From: JAOPZW01 sp963764585
GTDB taxonomy: Bacteria > Actinomycetota > Thermoleophilia > Solirubrobacterales > Solirubrobacteraceae
Assembly: GCA_963764585.1 (NCBI GenBank)
Contig: CAVXTB010000003.1
Location: forward strand, 744,001 to 808,000
Reading direction: 5' to 3'
Length of the DNA stretch: 64,000 bases
Shown: in pieces, positions 8,084 to 17,447 of the stretch
How the letters are laid out: each line of letters starts with the position of its first letter
How positions within the stretch are numbered: the first letter of the stretch is position 1
The notes under the pieces: generated by a model
The model's database searches: none
What the model was told of the DNA's origin: nothing
What the model saw: only the letters and a program-made list of their open reading frames with translations
Position numbers and translations under genes: made by a program

Positions 8084-9892
8084 GTGAGCCAGACGACCGT
8101 CCCGACGAAGAACGAGAAGTTGCTGGCCTGGGTCGACCAGGTGGCCGAGCTCACCCGCCCCGACGCCGTGTACTGGTGCGACGGCTCGGCGCAGGAGTAC
8201 GACGCGCTCGCCCAGCAGCTCGTAGACGCCGGGACGTTCGAGCGGCTCTCGGAGGCCAAGCGCCCCAACTCCTACCTCGCGCTCTCGGACCCGGGCGACG
8301 TCGCGCGCGTCGAGGACCGCACGTTCATCTGCTCCGAGAGCGAGGACGACGCCGGGCCGACGAACAACTGGCGCGAGCCCGCGGAGATGCGCGAGCTGCT
8401 CACGGACCTGTTCCGCGGCTCGATGGAGGGGCGCACGATGTACGTCGTGCCCTTCTCGATGGGCCCGATCGGCTCGGACAAGAGCCATATCGGCATCCAG
8501 TGCACCGATTCGGCCTACGTGGCGGCGTCGATGCGGATCATGACCCGCATGGGGGCGGCCGCGCTCGACGCGCTCGGCGAGGACGGCGACTTCGTGCCCT
8601 GCCTGCACTCGGTCGGCATGCCGCTGGCCGCTGGCGTCGAGGACGTGCCGTGGCCGTGCAACGCCGACAACAAGTACATCGTGCACTTCCCGGAGACGCG
8701 CGAGATCTGGTCCTACGGCTCGGGCTACGGCGGCAACGCGCTGCTGGGGAAGAAGTGCCTGGCGCTGCGCATCGCCTCGGTCATGGCCCGCGACGAGGGC
8801 TGGATGGCCGAGCACATGCTCATCCTCAAGCTCACCGCGCCCGACGGCCGCGTCAAGTACGTCACCGGCGCCTTCCCGAGCGCGTGCGGCAAGACCAACC
8901 TCGCGATGCTCATCCCGACCCTCGAGGACTGGACGGTCGAGACGATCGGCGACGACATCGCCTGGATGAAGTTCGGCGAGGACGGTCGCCTGTACGCGAT
9001 CAACCCCGAGGCCGGCTTCTTCGGCGTCGCGCCGAACACGAGCCTGCACACCAATCGCAACGCGATGGCCACCATCCGCGCCAACTCGATCTTCACCAAC
9101 TGCGCGAAGACCGACGACGGCGACATCTGGTGGGAGGGGATGACCAGGGAGCCGCCCGCGCACGCGATCGACTGGAAGGGCAGCGACTGGACGCCGGACT
9201 GCGAGGGGAAGGCCGCGCACCCCAACGCGCGCTTCACCGCGCCCGCGGCCCAGGATCCGGCGATCGCGCCCGAGTGGGAGGACCCCACGGGCGTCCCGAT
9301 CGACGCGATCCTGCTCGGCGGACGGCGCGCGACGACGATCCCGCTCGTCCACGAGGCCTTCGACTGGGAGCACGGCGTCTTCCTGGGCGCGACGATGAGC
9401 TCGGAGACGACCGCGGCCGCGGCGGGCAAGGTCGGCCAGCTTCGCTTCGACCCCTTCGCGATGCTCCCGTTCTGCGGCTACAACATGGCCGAGTACTTCG
9501 AGCACTGGCTGCAGATCGGCCGCCGCGCCGACCGCGACAAGCTGCCGCGGATCTTCTACGTCAACTGGTTCCGCAAGGGCGACGACGGCCACTTCCTGTG
9601 GCCCGGGTTCGGCGAGAACTCGCGCGTGCTGGAGTGGGTCTTCCGCCGCTGCGCGGGCGACGCCGACGCCCACGAGACGCCGATCGGGCTCGTGCCCGCG
9701 CCGGGCGATCTCTACATCGGCGGGCTCGACGTCCCCGCCGACGACCTGGACGCCGTGCTGACCGTCGACCCCGAGCAGCTGCGCGAGCAGCTCCCGCAGC
9801 TCAAGGAGCACTTCGCGATGTTCGGCGACACGCTGCCGGCCGAGCTGCGCGCGCAGCTCGAGGCGCTCGAGGAGCGCCTGAACGGCGCCTGA
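8084..9892 (+). CDS. pckG: Phosphoenolpyruvate carboxykinase (GTP)
   Basis: This 602-residue enzyme of the GTP-dependent class carries the kinase-1a P-loop FPSACGKTN near residue 267, an N-terminal substrate region (SMGPIGSDKSHIGIQ) and the C-terminal FLWPGFGENSRVL block. It converts oxaloacetate to PEP and CO2, linking C4 products of acetyl-CoA assimilation to gluconeogenesis. The start is GTG 8084, the first codon of the family N terminus. An AAGGAG lies 13 bp upstream, slightly farther than usual. The position just after the MaoC-type gene suits the carbon-assimilation theme. Confidence 0.95.
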   Translation: MSQTTVPTKNEKLLAWVDQVAELTRPDAVYWCDGSAQEYDALAQQLVDAGTFERLSEAKRPNSYLALSDPGDVARVEDRTFICSESEDDAGPTNNWREPAEMRELLTDLFRGSMEGRTMYVVPFSMGPIGSDKSHIGIQCTDSAYVAASMRIMTRMGAAALDALGEDGDFVPCLHSVGMPLAAGVEDVPWPCNADNKYIVHFPETREIWSYGSGYGGNALLGKKCLALRIASVMARDEGWMAEHMLILKLTAPDGRVKYVTGAFPSACGKTNLAMLIPTLEDWTVETIGDDIAWMKFGEDGRLYAINPEAGFFGVAPNTSLHTNRNAMATIRANSIFTNCAKTDDGDIWWEGMTREPPAHAIDWKGSDWTPDCEGKAAHPNARFTAPAAQDPAIAPEWEDPTGVPIDAILLGGRRATTIPLVHEAFDWEHGVFLGATMSSETTAAAAGKVGQLRFDPFAMLPFCGYNMAEYFEHWLQIGRRADRDKLPRIFYVNWFRKGDDGHFLWPGFGENSRVLEWVFRRCAGDADAHETPIGLVPAPGDLYIGGLDVPADDLDAVLTVDPEQLREQLPQLKEHFAMFGDTLPAELRAQLEALEERLNGA

Positions 9893-10095
9893 CGCGCGGC
9901 GGTCGAGAGCGTGAGCTACCGGCGATCGACCCGCAGCCCGGCCAGCCGAGCTCGCTGACCATCGAGACCACGCGCTACGTGGGCGACACGGTCCAGGGCC
10001 TGCTGGCCTTCCGGGCCGACCCGACCCTGTGCTCGCGCGCCGGCGTGACGAACGCCGACATCAGCGGGTTCACGGGGCTGGGGAGCAGCGCGTAG
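9893..10095 (+). pseudogene. Orphan coding-like fragment after pckG
   Basis: After the pckG stop the plus strand stays open in another frame to a TAG at 10093. The last 45 or so residues (SLTIETTRYVGDTVQGLLAF ... ISGFTGLGSS) look like real protein rather than a GC-rich shadow. No start codon with a ribosome site precedes it, so it is probably the C-terminal remnant of a lost gene. The parent family was not recognised. Confidence 0.35.
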
Positions 10096-10136
10096 TCACG
10101 TTGGGTTGTGGTCGTCCGCGGGGGGCCCGGCTCGCG

Positions 10137-10183
10137 CCGAGTGTCGACTCCGTCAGCCTGAGGCTTACGCAGTCGACACTCGG
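10137..10183. repeat. Long near-perfect hairpin between convergent genes
   Basis: CCGAGTGTCGACT (10137-10149) pairs with AGTCGACACTCGG (10171-10183). The inner bases continue the stem to a three-base TGA loop, giving about 20 pairs with two mismatches. There is no T-run on either side. It lies between the convergent pckG and arsR-like genes, so a two-way terminator or a REP-like element are both possible. Confidence 0.75.
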
Positions 10184-10220
10184 CTGTCCCGTGGCCGCCG
10201 CGGGCGCGGGCGGACGCCCT

Positions 10221-10264
10221 TCCCTCGGTGCCCTGGCCGCGCAGCGTGGCAAGCGCCAAGCGGA
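10221..10264 (+). repeat. Dispersed about 44-bp repeat, copy A
   Basis: The block from TCCCTCGGTGCCC to AAGCGGA recurs in opposite orientation at 45632-45675 with only a few substitutions and two single-base gaps. It lies in the intergenic region before the arsR-like gene, beside the long hairpin. Function unknown. Confidence 0.65.
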
Positions 10265-10276
10265 CGACACAACCGC

Positions 10277-10600
10277 CTACCCCCGCGCCCGCCGCCGAGC
10301 GACCTGGCGCTCCAGCGCGGCCAGGCGCTCGTCCCAGGCGCCGCCGACCTCCGCCATCCACGTGATGGCGTCGCCGAGCGGGGCCGGGGTGGGGCGGTAG
10401 CGCGTCTCGCGGCCCTCGCGGCGCGCGTCGACGAGGCCGGCGTCGGCGAGCACCGCGAGGTGCTTGGCGACCGCCTGGCGCGTGACGCCCAGCGGCACGG
10501 CGAGCTCGGTCGCCGTGGCGCTGCCGCGCGCCGAGATCTCGGACATGACGGTGCGGCGCGTGGGGTCGGCGAGCGCAGCGAAGACGTCTGGCTGGGTCAC
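10277..10600 (-). CDS. ArsR-family winged-helix regulator
   Basis: This 107-residue protein has the ArsR/SdpR signature: FAALADPTRRTVMSEI at the N terminus, then a helix-turn-helix (TELAVPLGVTRQAVAKHLAV) and a beta-wing (ARREGRETRYRPT). It lacks obvious metal-binding cysteines, as is usual for members paired with an SRPBCC protein. The GTG start at 10600 overlaps the stop of the SRPBCC gene by four bases (GTGA). It probably represses its own operon through the inverted repeat at 10896-10911. Confidence 0.88.
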   Translation of the reverse strand: MTQPDVFAALADPTRRTVMSEISARGSATATELAVPLGVTRQAVAKHLAVLADAGLVDARREGRETRYRPTPAPLGDAITWMAEVGGAWDERLAALERQVARRRARG

Positions 10601-10866
10601 GCGCCGGCGAGGGCGAACGGGCCGACCGGCGCCTCGCGCACGCTCACGCGGGTGCCGCTCGGCACCGCGACGAGGCGCAGCTCGACGCGCGAGCCGGGCT
10701 CGCCCTCCTCCCACCACCAGAAGACGAGGCGCTCGCCGGGCTCGGCCTCCTCGACGACGGCCTCGCGCTGCCCGTCGCCGAACCACTGCTCGAGCAGCTC
10801 GGGGTCGGTGAGAGCGTCCCAGGCCTCGTCGGGATCGACCGGAAGAGTGATGTCACGCGCAACCAT
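10597..10866 (-). CDS. SRPBCC (AHSA1-like) ligand-binding protein
   Basis: This 89-residue protein of the START/Bet v1-like fold opens with ITLPVDPDEAWDALTDPELLEQWFGD, typical of AHSA1 proteins encoded with ArsR regulators, and continues with RLVFWWWEEGEPGSRVELRL. It is shorter than the usual 140-150 residues, so the C-terminal helix seems reduced. It probably binds a small hydrophobic ligand; the natural ligand of such pairs is generally unknown. It is the first gene of the pair and is divergent from clpP. Confidence 0.8.
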   Translation of the reverse strand: MVARDITLPVDPDEAWDALTDPELLEQWFGDGQREAVVEEAEPGERLVFWWWEEGEPGSRVELRLVAVPSGTRVSVREAPVGPFALAGA

Positions 10867-10895
10867 GGAGTTGCATGATACCGTGCTTCAAACGC

Positions 10896-10911
10896 GCAAC
10901 CAAACGGTTGC
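10896..10911. promoter_or_regulatory. Inverted repeat, probable ArsR operator
   Basis: GCAACC-AAAC-GGTTGC lies 29 bp upstream of the SRPBCC ATG and 18 bp upstream of the clpP ATG. Sites of this form are common upstream of ArsR-SRPBCC pairs. Binding could also affect the divergent clpP promoter. Confidence 0.65.
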
Positions 10912-10929
10912 AAGAAAGGAGCCACAGCG

Positions 10930-11538
10930 ATGCCTCTCGTGCCCATGGTCGTCAAGCAGGACCCGCGCGGCGAGCGGTCCTTCGACATCTACTCGCGGCT
11001 GCTCGACGAGCGGATCGTCTTCCTCGGCCAGCCGATCGACGACGAGGTCGCCAACCTCGTCGTGGCCCAGCTGCTGCACCTCGAGTCGGCCGACCCCGAC
11101 GCTCCGATCCAGCTCTACATCAACTCGCCCGGCGGCGTGGCGTACTCGGGCCTGGCCATCTACGACACGATGCAGCACATCCGCTGCGAGGTGCACACGA
11201 CGTGCTGCGGCATCGCGATGTCGGCGGCCGCGCTCGTGCTCACCGGCGGGACGGCGGGCAAGCGCACCTCGCTGCCCAACGGGCGCATCCTCATCCACCA
11301 GCCGTCGGGCGGCTACCAGGGCCAGCAGAGCGACATCGCCATCCACGCCGCCGAGACGCTCGCCCTGCGCCGCCGGCTCGACGAGATCTTCGCCGAGCAC
11401 ACCGGCCAGTCCTACGAGCAGGTCCACGCCGACATGGAGCGCGACCGCTACTTCACCGCGCACGAGGCCTCGGACTACGGCCTGATCGATCGCGTGCTCA
11501 GCGGCAACGGCAACGGCGCCGGCAGAGCGGCCGCTTAA
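10930..11538 (+). CDS. clpP: ATP-dependent Clp protease proteolytic subunit
   Basis: This 202-residue ClpP keeps the catalytic triad: Ser in CCGIAMSAAAL (near residue 97), His in RILIHQPSGG (near 122) and Asp in ASDYGLID (near 175). The glycine-rich strand INSPGGVAYSGLAIYD is also present. It assembles as a tetradecamer with a Clp ATPase, which is not encoded in the window. Note GIAMS in place of the more usual GQAAS. The start has a good AAAGGAG at 8-9 bp spacing. No second clpP is adjacent, unlike the clpP1P2 operons of many actinobacteria; it may be one of several paralogues. Confidence 0.93.
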   Translation: MPLVPMVVKQDPRGERSFDIYSRLLDERIVFLGQPIDDEVANLVVAQLLHLESADPDAPIQLYINSPGGVAYSGLAIYDTMQHIRCEVHTTCCGIAMSAAALVLTGGTAGKRTSLPNGRILIHQPSGGYQGQQSDIAIHAAETLALRRRLDEIFAEHTGQSYEQVHADMERDRYFTAHEASDYGLIDRVLSGNGNGAGRAAA

Positions 11539-11575
11539 CGGCAGCGCGCCGCCAGGAGCGGCATGATGCGCACAC

Positions 11576-14500
11576 ATGGGTCGCATCGAGCAGCTGGTGG
11601 AGGAGCGGCTGCCGCCGGAGCGTGCCGAGGCCGTGCGCGAGTTCGCCAAGGCCTACCTCCGCCGGCTGGCCGCCGAGGACGACGGCCACGACGACGAGGC
11701 CATGTTCCACGAGGTCGTCGGCGCCTTCCAGCTGGCGACCTCGCGCAACGGCGCCCCGATCGCCGTCCGGGCGTTCAACCCGACGCGCGAGGAGCACGGC
11801 TACGAGCCCGCCGGCTCCGTGCTCGAGACCAACACCGAGGACCTGCCGTTCCTGCTGGACTCGGTCAGCGCCGAGCTGCAGGCCCGCGGCCTGGAGATCG
11901 TGCGCGTGCTGCACCCGATCGTCGGCACCGAGCGCGGCGCCGACGGTGGCATCGCTCGCGTCCTTCATCCCAGCGGCGCGCCGGCCACCGAGTCGGTCAT
12001 GCACTTCGAGCTCGATCGGCGGCTGACGCCTGAGGAGCTGGCCGACCTCGAGGACGCGGTGCGGGCGGTGCTGGCCGACGTGCGCCGCGTCGTACGCGAC
12101 TTCCCGGCGCTGCGCGAGCGCATCGGCGAGATGGTCGAGGTCGCCCGCGCGGGCGCGGCGCGCTACGACGCCGACGAGGTCGCCGAGGTCGTGGCCTTCC
12201 TGGAGTGGCTGGCGCGCGACAACTTCATCTTCCTCGGCGCGCGCGACTACGAGCTCGTCGACGGCTCGTTGCGGGTCGTCGCCGGCTCGGGCCTGGGGCT
12301 GCTCGACGACGAGGCGCGCTCGGCCTTCGCAAAGCCGGTGCCCGCCGACTCCCTGGATCCGCGCCTGCGCGCGCGAGCGCTCGGCGGCGACCTGCTGCTG
12401 ATGTCGAAGACCAACCGCCTGTCGCCGGTCCACCGCCGCGCGCGGATGGACTACGTCGGGATCCGCCGCGTCGCCCCCGGCGGCGAGGTGGTCGGCGAGG
12501 CGCGGATGATCGGCCTGTACACGACCAAGGCCTACGCCGAGGCCGCCTCCGAGACGCCGCTGCTGCACCGCAAGCTGCAGCAGGTGCTGGCCGCCGAGGA
12601 CCTCATCGAGGGCTCGCACGACTACAAGGCCGCCGTCTCGCTCTTCGAGTCCTTCCCGAAGGACGAGCTGCTCGCCGCGCCGACCGAGGATCTGCGCCGG
12701 GCCGTCGTCGCGCTGCTGGGGCTGCACCCCGGCCAGGGACGCGTGCTCGGCCGCCTGGACGCCGACGGGCGCAGCGCCTCGATCATCGTCGCGCTGCCCA
12801 AGGGCAGCTACGACCCGACGCTGCTGGAGCGCCTGCGCGCCTTCCTGAGCGATCGCTTCGGCACGGCGGCGGTCGACGCCCACGAGGTGCTCGGCGAGGA
12901 GGACCGCGTGCGCGTGCACTTCACGGTGCACAGCCCGCGCGGCCTGCCCGAGGTCTCCTTCCGCGAGCTCGAGGCCGAGATCCTCGATCTGGCGCGCACG
13001 TGGGACGACCAGGCGCGCGAGGAGCTCATCGCGCGCAACGGCGACGAGCGCGGCCGCGTCCTGGCCAAGCGCTGGACCGCGCGCCTGCCCGACTCCTACA
13101 AGGCGGCCGTCTCGCCGGCGGCCGCCGCCGACGACATCGCGAACTTCGAGCGCCTGTTCACGGGCGGCGCCGTCTTCCACGTCGGCGTGCGCAACGAGCC
13201 CGCGGGGCTCACGCGCATCGGGCTCTACCGGCTGGGCGGCAAGGTCGAGCTGTCGCAGGCGATGCCGGTCCTCGAGCACCTCGGGCTGCGCGTCGTCGAG
13301 GAGCGCCCGACGCGGCTCGTCGGCGGCGACGGCGAGACCTGGCTGCAGGACTTCGGTGTCCTCGGCCCGACCGACCTGCCGCTCGACCTCGAGGAGTGCG
13401 GCCAGCGCCTGGCCGAGTCGATCGCCGCGATCTGGCGCGGCGAGACCGAGTCGGACTCGCTGAACCGCCTGGTCATCAGCGCGGGCCTCGACTGGCGGCG
13501 CATCGCGATCCTGCGCGCCTACCGCTCGTATCGCCAGCGCATCGGGTCGCGCTTCACCGAGGGCTACCAGAACGACGTGCTGGCGGCCAACCCGCACGTC
13601 ATCGCCAAGCTCATCCGCCTCTTCGAGCTGCGCAACGACCCGTCGATCGCGCGCGACGAGGCGGCCGAGGCCGCGCTGCGCGAGGACATCCTGGCCGACC
13701 TCGAGGCCGTGCCCTCGCTCGACCACGACCGCATCCTGCGCAACCAGCTCGGCCTCGTCGAGGCCACGGTGCGCACCAACGCCTATCGCCGCGGGCGCCG
13801 CTCGATCGCCTTCAAGCTGCGCTCGGCCGAGGTGCCGGCGATCCCGCAGCCGCCGCCGCTGTTCGAGATCTACGTCTACGCGCCCGAGGTCGAGGGCATC
13901 CACCTGCGCGGTGGCAAGATCGCGCGCGGCGGGCTGCGCTGGTCGGACCGCATGGACTACCGCACCGAGGTCTTCGGCCTCATGCGCGCGCAGATGACCA
14001 AGAACGCCGTCATCGTCCCCGACGGCGCCAAGGGCGGCTTCTACCTGCGCCAGCGCCCCGACGATCCGAGCGCGCTGAAGGCCGTGGTCGAGCGCGGCTA
14101 CGTGACCTTCATCAGCGGCCTGCTCGACCTCACCGACAACCTCGTCGACGGCGAGGTCGTCCATCCCGAGGGCGTGCGCGTGCTCGACGACGACGACACC
14201 TACCTCGTGGTGGCCGCCGACAAGGGCACCGCGACCTTCTCCGACACCGCCAACCGGGTCGCCGGGCGCTACGGCTTCTGGCTGGGCGACGCGTTCGCCT
14301 CCGGCGGCTCCAAGGGCTACGACCACAAGGCGCTGGGCATCACCGCGCGCGGGGCGTGGGAGTCGCTCAAGCGCCACTTCGCAGAGCTCGACCTCGACCC
14401 CGCCGTCGACGAGTTCACCGTCGTGGGCATCGGCGACATGTCGGGCGACGTCTTCGGCAACGGCATGCTGCTGAGCGACAAGATCCGGCTCGTCGCGGCC

Positions 14501-16303
14501 TACGACCACCGCCACGTCTTCATCGACCCCGATCCCGACGCGGCGAAGGGCTTCGCCGAGCGCAGGCGCCTGTTCGAGCTCGCCGGCTCCTCGTGGGGCG
14601 ACTACGACCGCGCCGCGATGTCGGAGGGCGGCGGCGTGTGGGCGCGCAGCGCCAAGCGCATCGAGCTGTCCGGGCAGGCGCGCGCGGCGCTCGGCATCGA
14701 GGCCGAGGTGCTGACGCCCAACGAGGTCATCCAGGCGATCCTGCGCGCGCCGGTCGACGTCCTGTGGAACGGCGGCATCGGCACCGTCGTCAAGGCCTCG
14801 ACCGAGAGCGACGCCGACGCGCTCGATCGCTCCAGCGACTCGATCCGCGTCGACGCGACGCAGCTGCGCTGCCGCGTGATCGCCGAGGGCGGCAACCTCG
14901 GCCTCACCCAGCGCGCGCGCATCGAGTTCGCGCGCGGCGGCGGGCTCGTCAGCGCCGACTTCATCGACAACTCGGCCGGCGTCGACTGCTCCGACCACGA
15001 GGTCAACCTCAAGATCCTGCTCGACCTGGCCGTCCAGCGCGGCGAGCTCGACGGCGAGGGCCGCGACGCGCTGCTCGTCGAGGTCACCGACGACGTCGCC
15101 GCCCACGTCCTCTACGACTCCTTCCTGCAGGCGCAGATGCTCGCCCAGGAGGTGCGCGGCGCGGCCTCGCGGATGTTCGCCTACGAGGACCTCATGGAGG
15201 CGCTGGAGGCCGAGGGGCTGCTGCACCGCGCGGTCGAGTTCCTGCCCACGCCGGAGGAGATGGCCGATCGCCGGCGCGGCGGGCGCGGCCTCGAGCGGCC
15301 AGAGCTGGCCGTGCTGCTGGCCTACGCCAAGCGCAGCCTCACCGGCGCGCTGCTGCGCTCGTCGCTGCCCGACGACCCCTACCTCGACGGCGACCTGCGC
15401 CGCTACTTCCCGCCGGCCGTGGTGGCGCGCTTCGGCGCCCTGCTTGCCGAGCACCCGCTGCGCCGCGAGCTCGTCGCGACGATCGTCGCCAACGACGTCG
15501 TCAACGCGCTGGGGCCGACGTTCGTCTCGCGCCTGGTGGCCGAGCAGGGCGCCGCGCCGGCCGACGTCGTACGCGCCTACCGCATCGCCCGCGACGTCAC
15601 CGCGGCCGAGCAGCGCTGGGCGACCGTCGAGCGCATGGATCGCACCGTCGCGCGCGAGGCGCAGTGGCAGCTCATGGACGGCGTCGACGCGCTGATGGAG
15701 GCGACCGCGCGCTGGTACCTGGAGAACGGCGACGACGCCGATCTGGGCGCCGCGATCGCCGCCGGCCGCGAGGGCTTCGAGCGCGTCCTGGCCTCGCTGT
15801 CCACGCTCCCCACCAACGCCCGGCGCGAGGCGCGCGAGCGCGACACGGCCGCGCTGGTCGAGCAGGGCGTGCCCGAGGAGGTGGCGCGCGCCTACGCCTA
15901 CCTGCCGGTGCTCTCCTACGCGCCGGACATCATCGCCGCCGCCCGGGCGGCCGACCGGCCGGTGGAGGACGTCGGGCTGGCGTTCTGGCTGATGGAGGAT
16001 CGCCTCCAGATCGGCTGGATCCAGGTGCAGCTCGAGGAGCTGGGCGCAAACACGCGCATGCAGCGCTGGGCGGTGCAGGCCCTGCGCGACGACCTCTGGC
16101 GAGCGCGGCGCGAGCTCGCGCAGCGCGCGCTGGGCGAGGCGCCGAAGGCACCCGTGGCCGACGCGGTGGAGCGCTTCGTCGAGGCGCGGCCCGAGGCGAT
16201 GCGACGCTTCGAGCGCTTCGCCCGGACCCTGTCGGTCGAGGGCGCGGCCGACCTCGCCGGCCTGACGCTCGCCGTCAGGCAGCTGCGGGCGCTGGCTGAT
16301 TAG
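11576..16303 (+). CDS. gdh: NAD-specific glutamate dehydrogenase, large (180 kDa) type
   Basis: This 1575-residue protein matches the L-180 class, which oxidises glutamate to 2-oxoglutarate and ammonia with NAD. Long N-terminal ACT-like regulatory segments are followed by the catalytic core: GGLRWSDRMDYRTEV (about residue 785), MTKNAVIVPDGAKGGF with the catalytic lysine, and VVGIGDMSGDVFGNGMLLSD in the dinucleotide-binding part. A helical C-terminal domain completes it. It stands alone, 37 bp after clpP. Its 3' end overlaps the convergent histidine kinase gene by 29 bp. Confidence 0.95.
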   Translation: MGRIEQLVEERLPPERAEAVREFAKAYLRRLAAEDDGHDDEAMFHEVVGAFQLATSRNGAPIAVRAFNPTREEHGYEPAGSVLETNTEDLPFLLDSVSAELQARGLEIVRVLHPIVGTERGADGGIARVLHPSGAPATESVMHFELDRRLTPEELADLEDAVRAVLADVRRVVRDFPALRERIGEMVEVARAGAARYDADEVAEVVAFLEWLARDNFIFLGARDYELVDGSLRVVAGSGLGLLDDEARSAFAKPVPADSLDPRLRARALGGDLLLMSKTNRLSPVHRRARMDYVGIRRVAPGGEVVGEARMIGLYTTKAYAEAASETPLLHRKLQQVLAAEDLIEGSHDYKAAVSLFESFPKDELLAAPTEDLRRAVVALLGLHPGQGRVLGRLDADGRSASIIVALPKGSYDPTLLERLRAFLSDRFGTAAVDAHEVLGEEDRVRVHFTVHSPRGLPEVSFRELEAEILDLARTWDDQAREELIARNGDERGRVLAKRWTARLPDSYKAAVSPAAAADDIANFERLFTGGAVFHVGVRNEPAGLTRIGLYRLGGKVELSQAMPVLEHLGLRVVEERPTRLVGGDGETWLQDFGVLGPTDLPLDLEECGQRLAESIAAIWRGETESDSLNRLVISAGLDWRRIAILRAYRSYRQRIGSRFTEGYQNDVLAANPHVIAKLIRLFELRNDPSIARDEAAEAALREDILADLEAVPSLDHDRILRNQLGLVEATVRTNAYRRGRRSIAFKLRSAEVPAIPQPPPLFEIYVYAPEVEGIHLRGGKIARGGLRWSDRMDYRTEVFGLMRAQMTKNAVIVPDGAKGGFYLRQRPDDPSALKAVVERGYVTFISGLLDLTDNLVDGEVVHPEGVRVLDDDDTYLVVAADKGTATFSDTANRVAGRYGFWLGDAFASGGSKGYDHKALGITARGAWESLKRHFAELDLDPAVDEFTVVGIGDMSGDVFGNGMLLSDKIRLVAAYDHRHVFIDPDPDAAKGFAERRRLFELAGSSWGDYDRAAMSEGGGVWARSAKRIELSGQARAALGIEAEVLTPNEVIQAILRAPVDVLWNGGIGTVVKASTESDADALDRSSDSIRVDATQLRCRVIAEGGNLGLTQRARIEFARGGGLVSADFIDNSAGVDCSDHEVNLKILLDLAVQRGELDGEGRDALLVEVTDDVAAHVLYDSFLQAQMLAQEVRGAASRMFAYEDLMEALEAEGLLHRAVEFLPTPEEMADRRRGGRGLERPELAVLLAYAKRSLTGALLRSSLPDDPYLDGDLRRYFPPAVVARFGALLAEHPLRRELVATIVANDVVNALGPTFVSRLVAEQGAAPADVVRAYRIARDVTAAEQRWATVERMDRTVAREAQWQLMDGVDALMEATARWYLENGDDADLGAAIAAGREGFERVLASLSTLPTNARREARERDTAALVEQGVPEEVARAYAYLPVLSYAPDIIAAARAADRPVEDVGLAFWLMEDRLQIGWIQVQLEELGANTRMQRWAVQALRDDLWRARRELAQRALGEAPKAPVADAVERFVEARPEAMRRFERFARTLSVEGAADLAGLTLAVRQLRALAD

Positions 16304-17447
16304 CGACCCGGTCGCGCGGCAGCCGCGCGCGCACCACGAACCCGCGGCCCACCGGCCCCGCGCGCAGCTCGCCGCCGCACAGCGCGACGCGCTCGCGCAT
16401 CCCGACCAGCCCCTGGCCGCTGCCCAGCAGCGCGTCGCCGATGGCCCCCTGGCCGTCGACGCGGTTGGCGATCTCGACCTCCAGCAGCTCGTCCGACCAG
16501 CGCAGGGTCACCCGCGCCGGCCCGCGGCCGCCGTGCTTGAGCGCGTTGGTCAGGCCCTCCTGGACGAGCCGGAACGCGGTCAGGTCGACGCCCGGGGCGA
16601 GCGGGCCCGGCTCGCCCTCGCCGCGCAGCTCGACCTCCAGCCCGGCGTCGCGCGACCGGGCGACGAGCGCGCCGAGGCGATCGAGCGAAGGCTGCGGCGA
16701 GTGGTCGACGTCCTCGCCCTCGGGGCGCAGGATGCCGAGCAGCCGGCGCATCTCGGTGAGCGCCTCGCGGCCGGTGGCCTCGACCGCGACGAGGGCGCCG
16801 ACCGAGGCGTCGGGGTCGCGGTCAAGGACGCGTCGCGCGGCGCCGGCCTGCACGACCATGACCGAGACCGAGTGGGCGACGACGTCGTGCAGCTCGCGCG
16901 CGATGCGGGCGCGCTCGCGCGCCACGGCGTCGCGCTCGCGCTCGGCGCGCTCGCGCTCGAGCTGGCGCGCGCGCGCCGCGAGCTCGGCGGTGAGCTTTGC
17001 CCGCCCGCGCGCGACGCGGCCGAGCACCCACACGCCGCCGAAGACGACGATCGGGAAGAGCATGCCGCCGGCGCCCGCGTCGCCGGTGACCAGCGAGACG
17101 GCGAGCACGATCGCCACCATCGTGCCGAGGCCGATGAGCGCCCGGTCGCGCGGCTCGTGCGCAGCGACCGCGAAGCTCGCGAGCGCCAGGGTGGCGAAGG
17201 TCCCGACCAGGTCCGGCGGAGGAGTCAGGAACGCTCCCATGACCACGCCGGCGAGGCCGATCGCCGAGAGCGCCGCCAGCGGCGCGACCCGCCGCCAGGC
17301 CAGCGGCGCGGCGAGCGCGACCGCCGCGACCAGGTTCGCCGCCAGCGGCCCGTGGCGCGAGTTGCCGAGCAGCATCTCGACGACCAGCTCGGCGCCGACC
17401 GCGGCGGCGAGGGCGACGTCGGCACTCGGAGGGCGCCGTGCGCTCAC
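16275..17447 (-). CDS. Sensor histidine kinase, NarL/DesK type (second of tandem pair)
   Basis: This 390-residue protein has five or so hydrophobic segments (residues 10-150), a coiled-coil linker rich in Arg and Glu, then the HisKA_3 dimerisation box ARELHDVVAHSVSVMVVQ with the phospho-accepting His. A HATPase domain follows (VQEGLTNALKHG; GQGLVGMRERV). Kinases of this class normally phosphorylate a LuxR-type response regulator. GTG 17447 overlaps the stop of the other kinase (GTGA). No regulator gene follows; the 3' end instead overlaps the convergent gdh gene. Confidence 0.9.
   Translation of the reverse strand: MSARRPPSADVALAAAVGAELVVEMLLGNSRHGPLAANLVAAVALAAPLAWRRVAPLAALSAIGLAGVVMGAFLTPPPDLVGTFATLALASFAVAAHEPRDRALIGLGTMVAIVLAVSLVTGDAGAGGMLFPIVVFGGVWVLGRVARGRAKLTAELAARARQLERERAERERDAVARERARIARELHDVVAHSVSVMVVQAGAARRVLDRDPDASVGALVAVEATGREALTEMRRLLGILRPEGEDVDHSPQPSLDRLGALVARSRDAGLEVELRGEGEPGPLAPGVDLTAFRLVQEGLTNALKHGGRGPARVTLRWSDELLEVEIANRVDGQGAIGDALLGSGQGLVGMRERVALCGGELRAGPVGRGFVVRARLPRDRVANQPAPAAA

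Noticed and set aside
11498..15454. Open reading frame of 1318 codons on the minus strand opposite gdh
   Set aside because: It is a shadow of the real gdh gene: no recognisable domains, biased Arg/Ala/Gly/Val composition, and full overlap with a clearly coding frame on the other strand.
12205..16299. Second very long plus-strand frame inside gdh
   Set aside because: It is the out-of-frame reading of gdh, Arg-rich and without domains. Very GC-rich DNA often keeps several frames open.
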